DNA of 64,000 nucleotides, taken from positions 19,038 through 83,037 of the forward strand of contig JBKEDC010000018.1 in assembly GCA_047975205.1 (NCBI GenBank). Reading direction: 5' to 3'. A program made the position numbers and the translations under genes. This document shows positions 1-8,136 of this stretch, piece after piece. Each line of letters starts with the position of its first letter. Position 1 is the stretch's first letter. The notes beneath the pieces were generated by a model. That model ran no database searches and was not told the DNA's origin. It saw only the letters and a list, made by a program, of their open reading frames with translations. The DNA comes from JBKEDC01 sp047975205. Lineage in GTDB: Bacteria; Bacteroidota; Bacteroidia; Bacteroidales; Prolixibacteraceae.

Positions 1-24
1 TAAATCAATAATAGCTTTCTTCAT
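1..24 (-). CDS. 5' end of a divergent gene, product unknown (partial)
   Basis: The reverse complement of the first 24 bases reads ATG followed by codons for MKKAIIDL with no stop, so a minus-strand gene probably starts at 24 and runs off the window. A Bacteroidetes -7 box lies six bases before the ATG, which supports a real start. Eight residues are too few for assignment. The beginning is compatible with the N-terminus of Ppx/GppA-type phosphatases, but that is only a guess. It is divergent from tdk. Confidence 0.4.
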
Positions 25-30
25 GGTAAA

Positions 31-38
31 CAAAGATA
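31..38 (-). promoter_or_regulatory. -7 promoter box of the divergent partial gene
   Basis: Minus-strand TATCTTTG matches TAnnTTTG exactly. It ends 6 bases before the presumed ATG at 24, so the transcript would have almost no leader. Confidence 0.5.
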
Positions 39-101
39 GTTTTTATACTTAGATGTTTGTCGTTGTTTGCCATTTTTATGTCTTTTGTACTCTTCAATTT
101 T

Positions 102-109
102 TATCTTTG
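102..109 (+). promoter_or_regulatory. -7 promoter box of tdk
   Basis: TATCTTTG, an exact match to the Bacteroidetes -7 element, lies 15 bases before the tdk ATG. No convincing TTTG is seen 19-21 bases further upstream. Confidence 0.6.
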
Positions 110-124
110 CTCAAAATTTGAGCT

Positions 125-709
125 ATGTTTATTGAAAGAGATTTTGCGCATCAAAATAATCGTGGTGCAATTGAAGTGATATGTGGATCGATGTTTTCAG
201 GTAAAACGGAAGAACTAATCCGACGATTGCGTAGGGCACAGTTTGCTAAACAGCGAGTAGAAATATTTAAACCAGTTATCGATACACGTTATTCAGAAAC
301 CGATGTTGTTTCACACGATGATAACTCTATTCCGAGTACTGCTGTTGAAAATTCCGCATCTATATTATTACTTTCAGGAGGTTATGAAGTTGTTGGTATT
401 GATGAGGCTCAGTTCTTTGATGATGGTTTAGCTCAAGTGTGTGTGGAGTTGGCAGAGCAAGGGATAAGAGTGATTGTTGCCGGTTTAGATATGGATTTTA
501 AAGGAGTGCCGTTTGGAGCCATGCCTAAGGTAATGGCTGTGGCAGAGTTTGTAACTAAGGTTCATGCTATTTGTATGAGGTGCGGAGCTATAGCTCAATT
601 CTCACATCGTTTGTCGAAAGAAGAGGAGCAGGTAATGCTGGGCGAAAAGAACGAGTACGAACCACTGTGCAGGTCATGTTTTAATAAGACGAAAAGCAAA
701 AGAAAATAA
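125..709 (+). CDS. tdk: Thymidine kinase (type II)
   Basis: This cytosolic enzyme phosphorylates thymidine with ATP to give dTMP in the pyrimidine salvage pathway. The 194-residue length fits bacterial type II thymidine kinases. Visible motifs are the Walker A loop GSMFSGKT at residues 21-28, the DEAQFF motif at 93-98 carrying the probable catalytic glutamate (E94), and four zinc-ligand cysteines (C150, C153, C182, C185) in the lasso domain. The ATG sits just downstream of a clear -7 box, which fixes the start. The gene stands alone. It is divergent from the partial gene at the left edge and convergent with an ABC transporter pair, from which a hairpin terminator separates it. Confidence 0.96.
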   Translation: MFIERDFAHQNNRGAIEVICGSMFSGKTEELIRRLRRAQFAKQRVEIFKPVIDTRYSETDVVSHDDNSIPSTAVENSASILLLSGGYEVVGIDEAQFFDDGLAQVCVELAEQGIRVIVAGLDMDFKGVPFGAMPKVMAVAEFVTKVHAICMRCGAIAQFSHRLSKEEEQVMLGEKNEYEPLCRSCFNKTKSKRK

Positions 710-773
710 TCTGATATAAGTGCAGTTTATGAGATTTATTTGAAAAACAGAGAAAACACTGATATGATTTTCC

Positions 774-818
774 AAAAGGAACAATAAAGCCTATATATAA
801 GACTTTATTGTTCTTTTT
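774..818. terminator. Bidirectional hairpin terminator between tdk and the ABC permease
   Basis: GAACAATAAAG (779-789) pairs with CTTTATTGTTC (803-813). An A-run precedes the stem and a T-run follows it, so it can stop transcripts from both converging genes. Confidence 0.75.
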
Positions 819-897
819 ATTTTATAGATAGTTCTAAATTAGATTCGATTGTTTTTTTGAAAAGAATATCATATTTAATGGACATTCTACGTTGCCT

Positions 898-2235
898 TTA
901 ATAACCAATCCATTTTATAATCTCTCTTATATTTACTTTCTTACCATACATTAATATTCCTGTTCTGTATATTTTAGCGGCAGCCCAAACGCAGGCTAAT
1001 GTTGTTAGTAATAATAGTACAATGGAGAGTATAACCTCCCAAACAGCAATTCCTGCCGGTATTCTTACCATCATACAAACAGGAGAAAGCAATGGAAACA
1101 TGGATGACCAAAAGGCTAATGAACCATTAGGATTCTCTCCAACGGGAGTAATCATCATGATAGCTATAATGAGAGGGAAAGCTACTAAGCTTACTAACTG
1201 TTGAGCGTCTTCATCACTTGATACAGCAGATCCTATAGCTCCCATAATGGAAGCATAGAGCAAATACCCCAAAATAAAGAATATCAAAAAAGAACCTACA
1301 ATAAACGGAATGTTTAAGGAACTTATGATATTATTTACTTCTATGAAGCTATCGTTGGGTATTATCTCAGGCGAATTTTGAGCAACTCCTGTTGCTGCTA
1401 TAATATTTTGTGATGCAACGAGTGTTTCAGTGGAATTGGATAGCAGGATGTTTGATGCCAACGTGAATAGGCTAGACATGAATATAACCCAAATAACAAA
1501 TTGAGTTAATCCTACTAATCCAATACCTATAATTTTGCCAAACATGAGTTGCATAGGTTTAACTGATGAAACAAGTATTTCGCTTATTCGGTTTGTTTTT
1601 TCCTCAGTAACACCACGCATAACCATAGCACCATACATAAAAATCATCATGTAGATAAGAAAGCCTCCGAGATATCCTACTATCGTATTAACTTCGGTTG
1701 ACACGCTGCTGCTTGTTCCGTCATCGTTAAGCTTTATGGTATCAAGGTGTATGCGGGTGGTGGTGGCGGTAAGTTTTTGCTCTAAGTCTGGAATCCCGGA
1801 TTCTTTAAAAATATTAGCTCGCTTATCGTTGGTTATGAAATCAGATATTTGGCGTCTGATATTACTTTGTGTACTTTTCGGAACTTGATTGTTTGAAAAA
1901 ATTTGGACGTGGTTGTTTGCTATCAAGTTATATGGAATGTATAAGAGCGCATCGTAATCTTTGGTTGCATTATCACTTCGAAACTGCAAATACTCATTTC
2001 TGGGAATATAAGTAAAAGAAAGTAGTTCTGTCTTTTCTAATCTATTTAAAAACAGACCGGTCTCATCGTACACTGCTACGTGTTGCTTCTCTTGTCCGCC
2101 TTTCATGCTCATCCAAACAGAAAAGCCGATTAAAGCAGCAAAGGTAATAGGTACTAATAAAGTTGTAATAATAAATGATTTCTTTTTTACGCGTGTAAGG
2201 TATTCGCGTTGTAATATGAGTAGTGCCTTATTCAT
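898..2235 (-). CDS. ABC-2 type transporter permease (NatB/YhaP-like)
   Basis: This is the membrane subunit of an ABC exporter. An N-terminal basic stretch (NKALLILQREYLTRVKKK) and a first transmembrane helix are followed by a large extracytoplasmic region of about 150 residues and then five or six hydrophobic segments. This is the layout of the NatB/YhaP ABC-2 family, and the length (445 residues) is normal. I start it at the ATG at 2235 because that codon overlaps the stop of the upstream ATPase gene by 8 bases, a typical coupled arrangement. An in-frame ATG 15 codons upstream would lie inside the ATPase gene. The substrate cannot be inferred; NatAB members export sodium ions or unknown compounds. 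Confidence 0.85.
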   Translation of the reverse strand: MNKALLILQREYLTRVKKKSFIITTLLVPITFAALIGFSVWMSMKGGQEKQHVAVYDETGLFLNRLEKTELLSFTYIPRNEYLQFRSDNATKDYDALLYIPYNLIANNHVQIFSNNQVPKSTQSNIRRQISDFITNDKRANIFKESGIPDLEQKLTATTTRIHLDTIKLNDDGTSSSVSTEVNTIVGYLGGFLIYMMIFMYGAMVMRGVTEEKTNRISEILVSSVKPMQLMFGKIIGIGLVGLTQFVIWVIFMSSLFTLASNILLSNSTETLVASQNIIAATGVAQNSPEIIPNDSFIEVNNIISSLNIPFIVGSFLIFFILGYLLYASIMGAIGSAVSSDEDAQQLVSLVAFPLIIAIMMITPVGENPNGSLAFWSSMFPLLSPVCMMVRIPAGIAVWEVILSIVLLLLTTLACVWAAAKIYRTGILMYGKKVNIREIIKWIGY

Positions 2236-3160
2236 TTTCAATATGGTTTGATTGTTCAACAGCTTGGATGAATACGTCATTCATAGATGGAAGTACTTCG
2301 CTGAATGAAAGAATGTCGCTTTCTGCATTTAATAATTCGATGAGAGCTCTATTGTCGATCAAATGCTTTTTTTTGAAGCGAAAAAAGTGGCGATTAGCTC
2401 GGATTTCATCATCCATTATTATTAAATCTTCACGATTTAATGTTGGAGGCATGACTTGGTGAGCCGGAATTTCAAGTTCGAATACACCTTGTTTGAATGC
2501 TGTTTTAATATCATAAATATTGCCATCGAGGATTTTTTTTGAACGATTAATCAAAGCAACATGATCGCATATTTCTTCTACCGATGCCATGTTATGAGCA
2601 GAAAATATAACTGAAATCCCATCTTCTTTCAGCTTTAATATTTCCTCTTTAATGAGGTTTGTGTTGATGGGATCAAATCCGCTGAATGGTTCATCGAATA
2701 TAAGTAGTTTTGGGTTGTGTATGACGGTAGTGATGAATTGCACTTTTTGAGCCATACCTTTTGAAAGCTCTTCTACTCGTTTCCCCCACCAAGCTTCGAT
2801 TTCAAATTTTTGAAACCAGTATTTGAGATTCCTCAAAGCATCATTTTTACTCATCCCTTTCAATCGAGCAAGATATAGTGCTTGTTCGCCAACCTTCATT
2901 TTTTTATATAATCCTCGTTCTTCGGGCAGGTATCCTATGAATTGAACATCACTAGCTTGGGCTGATTTCCCCATGAAATTAACGGTACCGCTATCGGGTG
3001 CTGTAATCTGGTTGATAATTCGAATTAAAGTGGTTTTTCCGGCTCCATTCGGGCCGAGTAATCCGAAAATACTACCTTCTTCTACATTAATGCTGACATC
3101 ATTGAGTGCCCGATGACCATTATAGTCTTTAATAATATTTTTAGCTGAGAGTATGTGCAT
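2228..3160 (-). CDS. ABC transporter ATP-binding protein (NatA-like)
   Basis: This cytosolic ATPase should power the permease encoded immediately downstream. It has Walker A GPNGAGKT (36-43), an altered signature LSKGMAQ (132-138) in place of LSGGQ, Walker B LLIFDEP (152-158) and an H-loop histidine near 189. The C-terminal ~90 residues form the extension (DUF4162-like) usual in NatA/DrrA-type ATPases. LSKGM is common in this subfamily and does not indicate inactivation. The stop overlaps the permease start, so the two genes form one operon read from a -7 box about 27 bases upstream of the ATG. Confidence 0.92.
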   Translation of the reverse strand: MHILSAKNIIKDYNGHRALNDVSINVEEGSIFGLLGPNGAGKTTLIRIINQITAPDSGTVNFMGKSAQASDVQFIGYLPEERGLYKKMKVGEQALYLARLKGMSKNDALRNLKYWFQKFEIEAWWGKRVEELSKGMAQKVQFITTVIHNPKLLIFDEPFSGFDPINTNLIKEEILKLKEDGISVIFSAHNMASVEEICDHVALINRSKKILDGNIYDIKTAFKQGVFELEIPAHQVMPPTLNREDLIIMDDEIRANRHFFRFKKKHLIDNRALIELLNAESDILSFSEVLPSMNDVFIQAVEQSNHIENE

Positions 3161-3186
3161 ATGTTGTCTTGTGTATTTTTGTGTTA

Positions 3187-3194
3187 CAAATATA
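3187..3194 (-). promoter_or_regulatory. -7 promoter box of the ABC transporter operon
   Basis: Minus-strand TATATTTG fits TAnnTTTG, 26 bases upstream of the ATPase ATG. No clear -33 element is seen. Confidence 0.55.
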
Positions 3195-3579
3195 ATATTT
3201 TACCATTTCTTTTAAGCATGAGTTTAATATACAGCTATCTAAAACAGGAGACTAAACTCACGTGTTTGTATCTGGTAAGGTTGTATTTTTATACGCTATT
3301 ATGATTGATTATAGAAAGAAAATCTATAAGTTACATTAATTATACTTTCATAATTAGATGCCTTATGCCAAGTTGTTCTTATTCTCATTTAATATTAGAA
3401 ATAAATAATAAAAACAGTGCGTATTCTCATCTGAATATGTAGTGTAAAATAAATAATATAACTCATTTCATATTCATTTTTCATATCAAAATATTTTATA
3501 AGGTTGATTTCTTGATACTTAGTTTTTTGTAGGCATCCTGCTTTTATTATTTTAATTTTTAAACGCTGACTTTTTTCAA

Positions 3580-3587
3580 TATTTTTG
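3580..3587 (+). promoter_or_regulatory. -7 promoter box of trmD
   Basis: TATTTTTG fits TAnnTTTG and lies 20 bases before the trmD ATG. Confidence 0.5.
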
Positions 3588-3607
3588 TAGCCCAAATTAA
3601 AGAAATT

Positions 3608-4285
3608 ATGCGCATAGATATACTAACCGTTGTTCCGGAATTGCTTGAAAGTCCGTTTCAACATTCTATATTAAAAAGAGCTCAAGAGAAAGGCATTGCC
3701 GAAATTGTAATACATGATATTAGGGAGTTCTCTACTGATAAGCATCGGCGTGTTGATGATTATGCTTTTGGAGGAGGAGCCGGTATGGTTATGAGCATTC
3801 AACCTATTGAGGATGCTATTAACAAGTTGAAATCAGAACGCAAATACGATGAAATTTTTTATACTAGTCCTGACGGCGAAGTATTGAATCAGCAAATTGC
3901 GAATCAATGCTCTATGTATAAAAATATTATGATTCTTTGCGGACACTACAAAGGTATTGATCACAGAATCCGTGAGCATTTGATTACTCGTGAAATTTCT
4001 ATTGGGGATTACGTGTTGACCGGTGGTGAATTGGCTGCTGCTGTTATGGCTGATGCTATTGTACGCTTGATTCCCGGAGCTATGTCGGATGAAACGTCGG
4101 CATTAAGTGATTCATTTCAAGATAATTTACTTAGCCCGCCGGTATATACTCGTCCGGCTAATCATAATGGTTGGGAAGTGCCAGACGTGCTATTAAGTGG
4201 CAACGAAGCTGCCATAAATAAATGGAGGGAAGAACAGGCCTATGAAAGGACGAAGAAACTTCGTCCTGACTTATTGGAAGATTAG
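3608..4285 (+). CDS. trmD: tRNA (guanine(37)-N1)-methyltransferase
   Basis: TrmD methylates N1 of G37 next to the anticodon of tRNAs reading CNN codons, using S-adenosylmethionine, and thereby prevents frameshifting. The 225-residue length is typical. Recognisable family sequences are the start MRIDILTVVPELLESPF, the AFGGGAGMVM loop, the SAM-binding trefoil-knot stretches ILCGHYKGIDHR and EISIGDYVLTGGELA, and the tRNA-binding C-terminal domain. In many bacteria trmD sits with rpsP-rimM-rplS; here it is alone with its own promoter. Its stop codon directly abuts the stop of the convergent PD-(D/E)XK gene, with no space for a terminator. Confidence 0.97.
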   Translation: MRIDILTVVPELLESPFQHSILKRAQEKGIAEIVIHDIREFSTDKHRRVDDYAFGGGAGMVMSIQPIEDAINKLKSERKYDEIFYTSPDGEVLNQQIANQCSMYKNIMILCGHYKGIDHRIREHLITREISIGDYVLTGGELAAAVMADAIVRLIPGAMSDETSALSDSFQDNLLSPPVYTRPANHNGWEVPDVLLSGNEAAINKWREEQAYERTKKLRPDLLED

Positions 4286-7126
4286 TTAGAATTTAAATTT
4301 TGACCGACCACAAATATTTAAGTAAGGGCAAAATCCGCAATCATCTTTTTCCTTTTGATCGAATATATTGTCGGGTTTAAATATGTCAAGCAGTAGTTCG
4401 TGTAAAACGACACTGAATTCCTCACGTAGTTCGGCATAATTAACCGTATTTTTGTTTTGAGTGATTTCAGGGTGAAACCAGTTGCTGAAAAAGTCACTGA
4501 TTTTATAAATATTAGGTTTTATGTCGGTATTGCCACTAATCCTACTGTATATTTCACAATACAATAGTGTTTGGAAAATCTCTTTAGGTTTTTTGTTGAA
4601 ATCTCTGTCAATTAGGTTGTTTATTTCTTTGAAGTTCAGCTCTGCATTTCTACCTGTTTTGTAGTCTATGATGCGCAAACCATCAGTTGTTTCATCAATT
4701 CTATCTACAGTGCCCCCAATGTTGAATGTTTCTTCTGTGCCGTCTATTTCAATTTTAAATTCACTGATACACGATTCTTCTAATCCTACGATGTGAAATG
4801 GCGCAAATTTCTTATCATTAAGTAACATTCGACGCAGATAATTAAGCAGATTATTTGCCACTAGTTTATTATTTCCCGATAGCTCAACTTGCTTTAAAGT
4901 TTCGTCTTTAAAATAAGATTTAGCGAAGGCTTTATGAATGGCTTGATTTAGCTTTAGTTCATTTTTTGCTACTTTATCCAGCATTTCAGCAGTTATGGTT
5001 CCCTTACCAAATTCATGGTAAATAAATTCAGAAGCTTCATGGAAAAGATTACCGAATATTCGGTAATCTACTTCTTCTTCCAACTCATTAGATTCTTTAA
5101 TACCGGCTATATAACTTAAATAGAATTTAAATTTACAATCTAAATACGTATTCAACTCACTAGGCGATAACTTTCTTTCTTGGTATCGCTTTAATAATTT
5201 AGCTCGTCGTTCGGGAGTTGATGGAACAGCAATAGGTTTATTTTCGTTGGTTTTATAATTGAAATCAAGTTCCAGACGCTTGATATTGCGTTTGGAATCA
5301 TAAATTAGCTGATACAAGTAGCGACTCATTTCACCTGTTGTCAGCCCATTACTCGATGAATCATATACTAATACCACTTCTTGAGCTCTATTAAGCATTC
5401 GATAAAAGTAATAAGCATACATGGCATCATGTTCTTCATAGGTGGGAAGACCGAACGCCTTGCGCAGATTATATGGGATAAATGAATGTGCATTTTCTGC
5501 ACTAGGCAATCTGCCGTGATTAACAGAAAGCATATATACCTTATCGAAATCAAGGTTTCGGGTTTCTAACACACCCATCACTTGTATTCCCGATAAAGGT
5601 TCTCCTTCAAAGGGAATACTGATACGATTGATTACTTGTTGCAAGATTCGGAAGAATAGCTTTAAGGATACATTGTCCGTCTTGTTTGCTTTTAGTGCAT
5701 CTTTTACCTGCTGTATGCCTAAATAAGTTTGATATAGATATTCGGCCTCTAAAGAAGCATTCTCATCATTTGTATATTTCCCGGCTAGCTTATTTATTAC
5801 TTGTAAAAGGTAATCGGCAAAGCCTTCCCACTTTGTTTGTTGCTGAAATAATAGCTGGAGAAGCTCGTCATGACGGAAGAAATCAAGTTCTACATAAATC
5901 TTATTTTTGTTGTGAATCTCATTAATCAGCGCTTTATATTCTCGTTTAGTTATGAGTTGATGATTGAGCAAGGACACTACGGGCTTAAAATAATAGGCCG
6001 GCTTTTGGTTATACTTACGATAGTTTTTTTGCAATTCAATTAGTAAGTTAACGAAGCTATATACGGGTGTGTTGTTAACCGGATATCCCATCGTGATATT
6101 AATTTCCCTCTGAAGAGCTCCGACAGCTGATACTGTAGGGACAAGCAAGCTTTCTTCGGCTAAGATAATTGCACTATCGTCAAACCGCATGGATGCATTA
6201 TCTTTCGGTTTAAAATCAGGATGGTTTAAGATTTGAGTTTGCGTAATTTGACTGGGAACAGAAATAATGGAGATTTGCTGCGTTGTTTTATCTCCGCCTT
6301 CAAGTTTAAAATCACTAGGCTGATGAAATCTATTCAGATTTTGTCGCATAAAGTGACCGGCTTCATGCACCTCGTCGAGAAGGAATTCTTCATCATAATC
6401 CCAAAAGAATGAACAGTTCTTGTTGCGACTAAATAAATTAAACAGCTTGCTTTCAACTTTATTCAATGCATTAAACCCGACAAAAATATAGCACTCTGAT
6501 GTTAATTTAGCTTCTGTATTTTCATTCCACGACTCTACAAGATCTCGATAGAACATACCATTGTAACATGAATTGCTTTTTCTTAATTCCTTCTTAAAGC
6601 AATGATATACTTCAGCCAGTTTACTCCATACATTCAAAAACTGAGTTCGATTTGAAGAACCATTGGAGTTTAAATCAATACCCCAAAATGATTTAATAGC
6701 TTTCAGTTGGTTCTCTGAAAGATAATCGAAATGATTTTCTATTTCTTTCAAATCCTTAATGTTCCCGAAAAGATCATTGGCATCTAAAAGATACTTGTCA
6801 ATATCATTAAAATCATGAAGCAATATTTCGCCCCAAAAATAGAACTCATCTAAGTTTTCCTGATGTCCGGTAACTTGTTGATAAATCTGATGCAATAAAA
6901 ATATTTGTGCAATTTGGTCAGACTCGTAATTCTCAGATAAATCGCTCACAAGTTTGCTAATGGTCAATACCTCGCAGCCAATCATTGTGTTTTCTATACA
7001 TTCATTGAGATAAGCTGTAAAGAAAACTCCCGACCTTCTATTTGGAACAATGATACTTGTGTTGTGAAGCGTGATTTTGGGATTGCTATTTATGTATTGT
7101 GCAACTTGTTTCAAAAATGGATTCAT
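4286..7126 (-). CDS. AddB-like PD-(D/E)XK nuclease/inactivated-helicase protein
   Basis: This 946-residue protein resembles the AddB/RecC-type partner in double-strand break end processing. The N-terminal part has a helicase-like fold (IIVPNRRSGVFFTAYL near the start) without a usable Walker A loop. The C-terminal part carries a RecB-type nuclease: GGTVDRID with D808, and IIDYKTG with D821 and K823. Four cysteines in the AddB arrangement, C664 and C930-x2-C933-x5-C939 (CGFCPYLNIC), should hold a [4Fe-4S] cluster. No AddA-type helicase-nuclease is adjacent. The UvrD helicase at 31 kb is a separate PcrA-like protein. A partner elsewhere in the genome is expected. A -7 box lies 25 bases upstream. 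Confidence 0.85.
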   Translation of the reverse strand: MNPFLKQVAQYINSNPKITLHNTSIIVPNRRSGVFFTAYLNECIENTMIGCEVLTISKLVSDLSENYESDQIAQIFLLHQIYQQVTGHQENLDEFYFWGEILLHDFNDIDKYLLDANDLFGNIKDLKEIENHFDYLSENQLKAIKSFWGIDLNSNGSSNRTQFLNVWSKLAEVYHCFKKELRKSNSCYNGMFYRDLVESWNENTEAKLTSECYIFVGFNALNKVESKLFNLFSRNKNCSFFWDYDEEFLLDEVHEAGHFMRQNLNRFHQPSDFKLEGGDKTTQQISIISVPSQITQTQILNHPDFKPKDNASMRFDDSAIILAEESLLVPTVSAVGALQREINITMGYPVNNTPVYSFVNLLIELQKNYRKYNQKPAYYFKPVVSLLNHQLITKREYKALINEIHNKNKIYVELDFFRHDELLQLLFQQQTKWEGFADYLLQVINKLAGKYTNDENASLEAEYLYQTYLGIQQVKDALKANKTDNVSLKLFFRILQQVINRISIPFEGEPLSGIQVMGVLETRNLDFDKVYMLSVNHGRLPSAENAHSFIPYNLRKAFGLPTYEEHDAMYAYYFYRMLNRAQEVVLVYDSSSNGLTTGEMSRYLYQLIYDSKRNIKRLELDFNYKTNENKPIAVPSTPERRAKLLKRYQERKLSPSELNTYLDCKFKFYLSYIAGIKESNELEEEVDYRIFGNLFHEASEFIYHEFGKGTITAEMLDKVAKNELKLNQAIHKAFAKSYFKDETLKQVELSGNNKLVANNLLNYLRRMLLNDKKFAPFHIVGLEESCISEFKIEIDGTEETFNIGGTVDRIDETTDGLRIIDYKTGRNAELNFKEINNLIDRDFNKKPKEIFQTLLYCEIYSRISGNTDIKPNIYKISDFFSNWFHPEITQNKNTVNYAELREEFSVVLHELLLDIFKPDNIFDQKEKDDCGFCPYLNICGRSKFKF

Positions 7127-7151
7127 GAGATACAGTATATTGAGTTGGAAA

Positions 7152-7159
7152 CAAATGTA
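7152..7159 (-). promoter_or_regulatory. -7 promoter box of the AddB-like gene
   Basis: Minus-strand TACATTTG matches TAnnTTTG, 25 bases before the ATG at 7126. Confidence 0.55.
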
Positions 7160-7184
7160 ATATTTTATCGGGAACTAAACTTTC

Positions 7185-7215
7185 TTGTTTATATATGGTT
7201 TGTTTACTATAATTG
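7185..7215 (+). promoter_or_regulatory. Possible promoter of the SIMPL-domain gene
   Basis: TTG at 7185-7187, 20 bases, then TATAATTG at 7208-7215 (one mismatch to TAnnTTTG), 17 bases before the ATG at 7233. Confidence 0.35.
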
Positions 7216-7232
7216 CTTAAAAAAATAATGTA

Positions 7233-7943
7233 ATGAAGAAACTAATGTTAATTTGTGGGATAATGGTAAGTTCATTATTCTCGTATGCACAGCAAGAAAT
7301 TAATTTATTGAATACTCCTTATGTAAGTGTAATAGGAGAGTCTCACATCGAAATAACTCCCGATGAGATTTACGTTCGATTTACACTTCTCGAAAGGTAT
7401 GACGGAAAGACAAAAGTAGAATTGAGTACGTTGGACAAAGCTTTATTCAAGCAACTTAAATCAAATGGTTTTAATTTAGACGCTTTAACAGTAGCAGATG
7501 CCACTTTAAATTACACTCCTGTAAGGCGAAAAACAGAAGATGTATTGGCTTCAAAAACTTATAAGATGAAACTAACTAAGTTGTCGGAATTAACTAAACT
7601 TTGGCAAATATTAGATGAAATTGAGGTTAAAAATGCCACTGTGTATAAAATGGATCTGAGCAATAGGAAAGATATAGAACAAGCTATGCGTGCAAAAGCA
7701 GTTCAAGATGCTAAACAAAAAGCTGAAGGCATGCTTGAAGCAATTGGAGAGCGAGTATATAAAGTATTGTATTTGGAAGAACAAGTAAACTACGCTCGAC
7801 CATTTCAGGCAAGAAGTGTTCTTTTCAATACAGTATCGGAAAAAGCCGTTGGTTATTCAGAAGATTCTGCAGCAGATAATGCCGTGGAATTTGAAAAAAT
7901 AAGAATAGAGTGTAAAGTTCAAGCTAAGTTTTCCATCAAATAG
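7233..7943 (+). CDS. SIMPL-domain (DUF541) exported protein
   Basis: This is a 236-residue protein with an N-terminal signal peptide (hydrophobic MLICGIMVSSLFSYA then QQ) and a SIMPL/DUF541 domain. That domain is recognised by the early VSVIGESHIEITPDEIYVRF strand pattern and the later helix rich in Ala/Lys (AMRAKAVQDAKQKAEGM). Family members are periplasmic or outer-membrane associated (BP26/OMP28, YggE) and are linked to stress tolerance, without a defined enzymatic reaction. It is monocistronic, with a possible promoter immediately upstream, and is followed by a ~190-bp gap before the ClC gene. Confidence 0.85.
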   Translation: MKKLMLICGIMVSSLFSYAQQEINLLNTPYVSVIGESHIEITPDEIYVRFTLLERYDGKTKVELSTLDKALFKQLKSNGFNLDALTVADATLNYTPVRRKTEDVLASKTYKMKLTKLSELTKLWQILDEIEVKNATVYKMDLSNRKDIEQAMRAKAVQDAKQKAEGMLEAIGERVYKVLYLEEQVNYARPFQARSVLFNTVSEKAVGYSEDSAADNAVEFEKIRIECKVQAKFSIK

Positions 7944-8090
7944 GTTGCTAATGGATGGTATTGTTTGTTAAGATTGTTGTCAGATGTACGTTTATGAATA
8001 TTTTGGAATGAGATATGGGTACAATCTTTCTTCTAGTTTATTATTTGAATTATCTTCTGTAAATTTTTAGATTATGTAAGAACTCTTTTA

Positions 8091-8098
8091 TAGTTTTG
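8091..8098 (+). promoter_or_regulatory. Possible -7 box of the ClC gene
   Basis: TAGTTTTG fits TAnnTTTG, 38 bases before the chosen ATG at 8137. There is no good -33 element. The short leader has no room for a fluoride riboswitch and shows no such motif. Confidence 0.4.
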
Positions 8099-8136
8099 GG
8101 CAACAAAAAATAAACTCTCTTATTTAGTTATTGGTA

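Larger units (their letters stand above)
3161..3607. other. 447-bp AT-rich divergent intergenic region
   Basis: This spacer separates the divergent ABC operon and trmD. Besides the two promoter boxes listed separately I see no gene, RNA or strong repeat. An open frame on the minus strand here covers the trmD promoter and has no recognisable content. Confidence 0.6.

Noticed and set aside
3395..3595. Minus-strand open frame of 66 codons upstream of trmD
   Set aside because: It has no recognisable content, AT-rich codons only, and overlaps the trmD promoter.
8099..8136. Fluoride riboswitch upstream of the ClC gene
   Set aside because: The leader is too short and lacks the conserved motif; the ClC protein also has an ordinary gating glutamate region.
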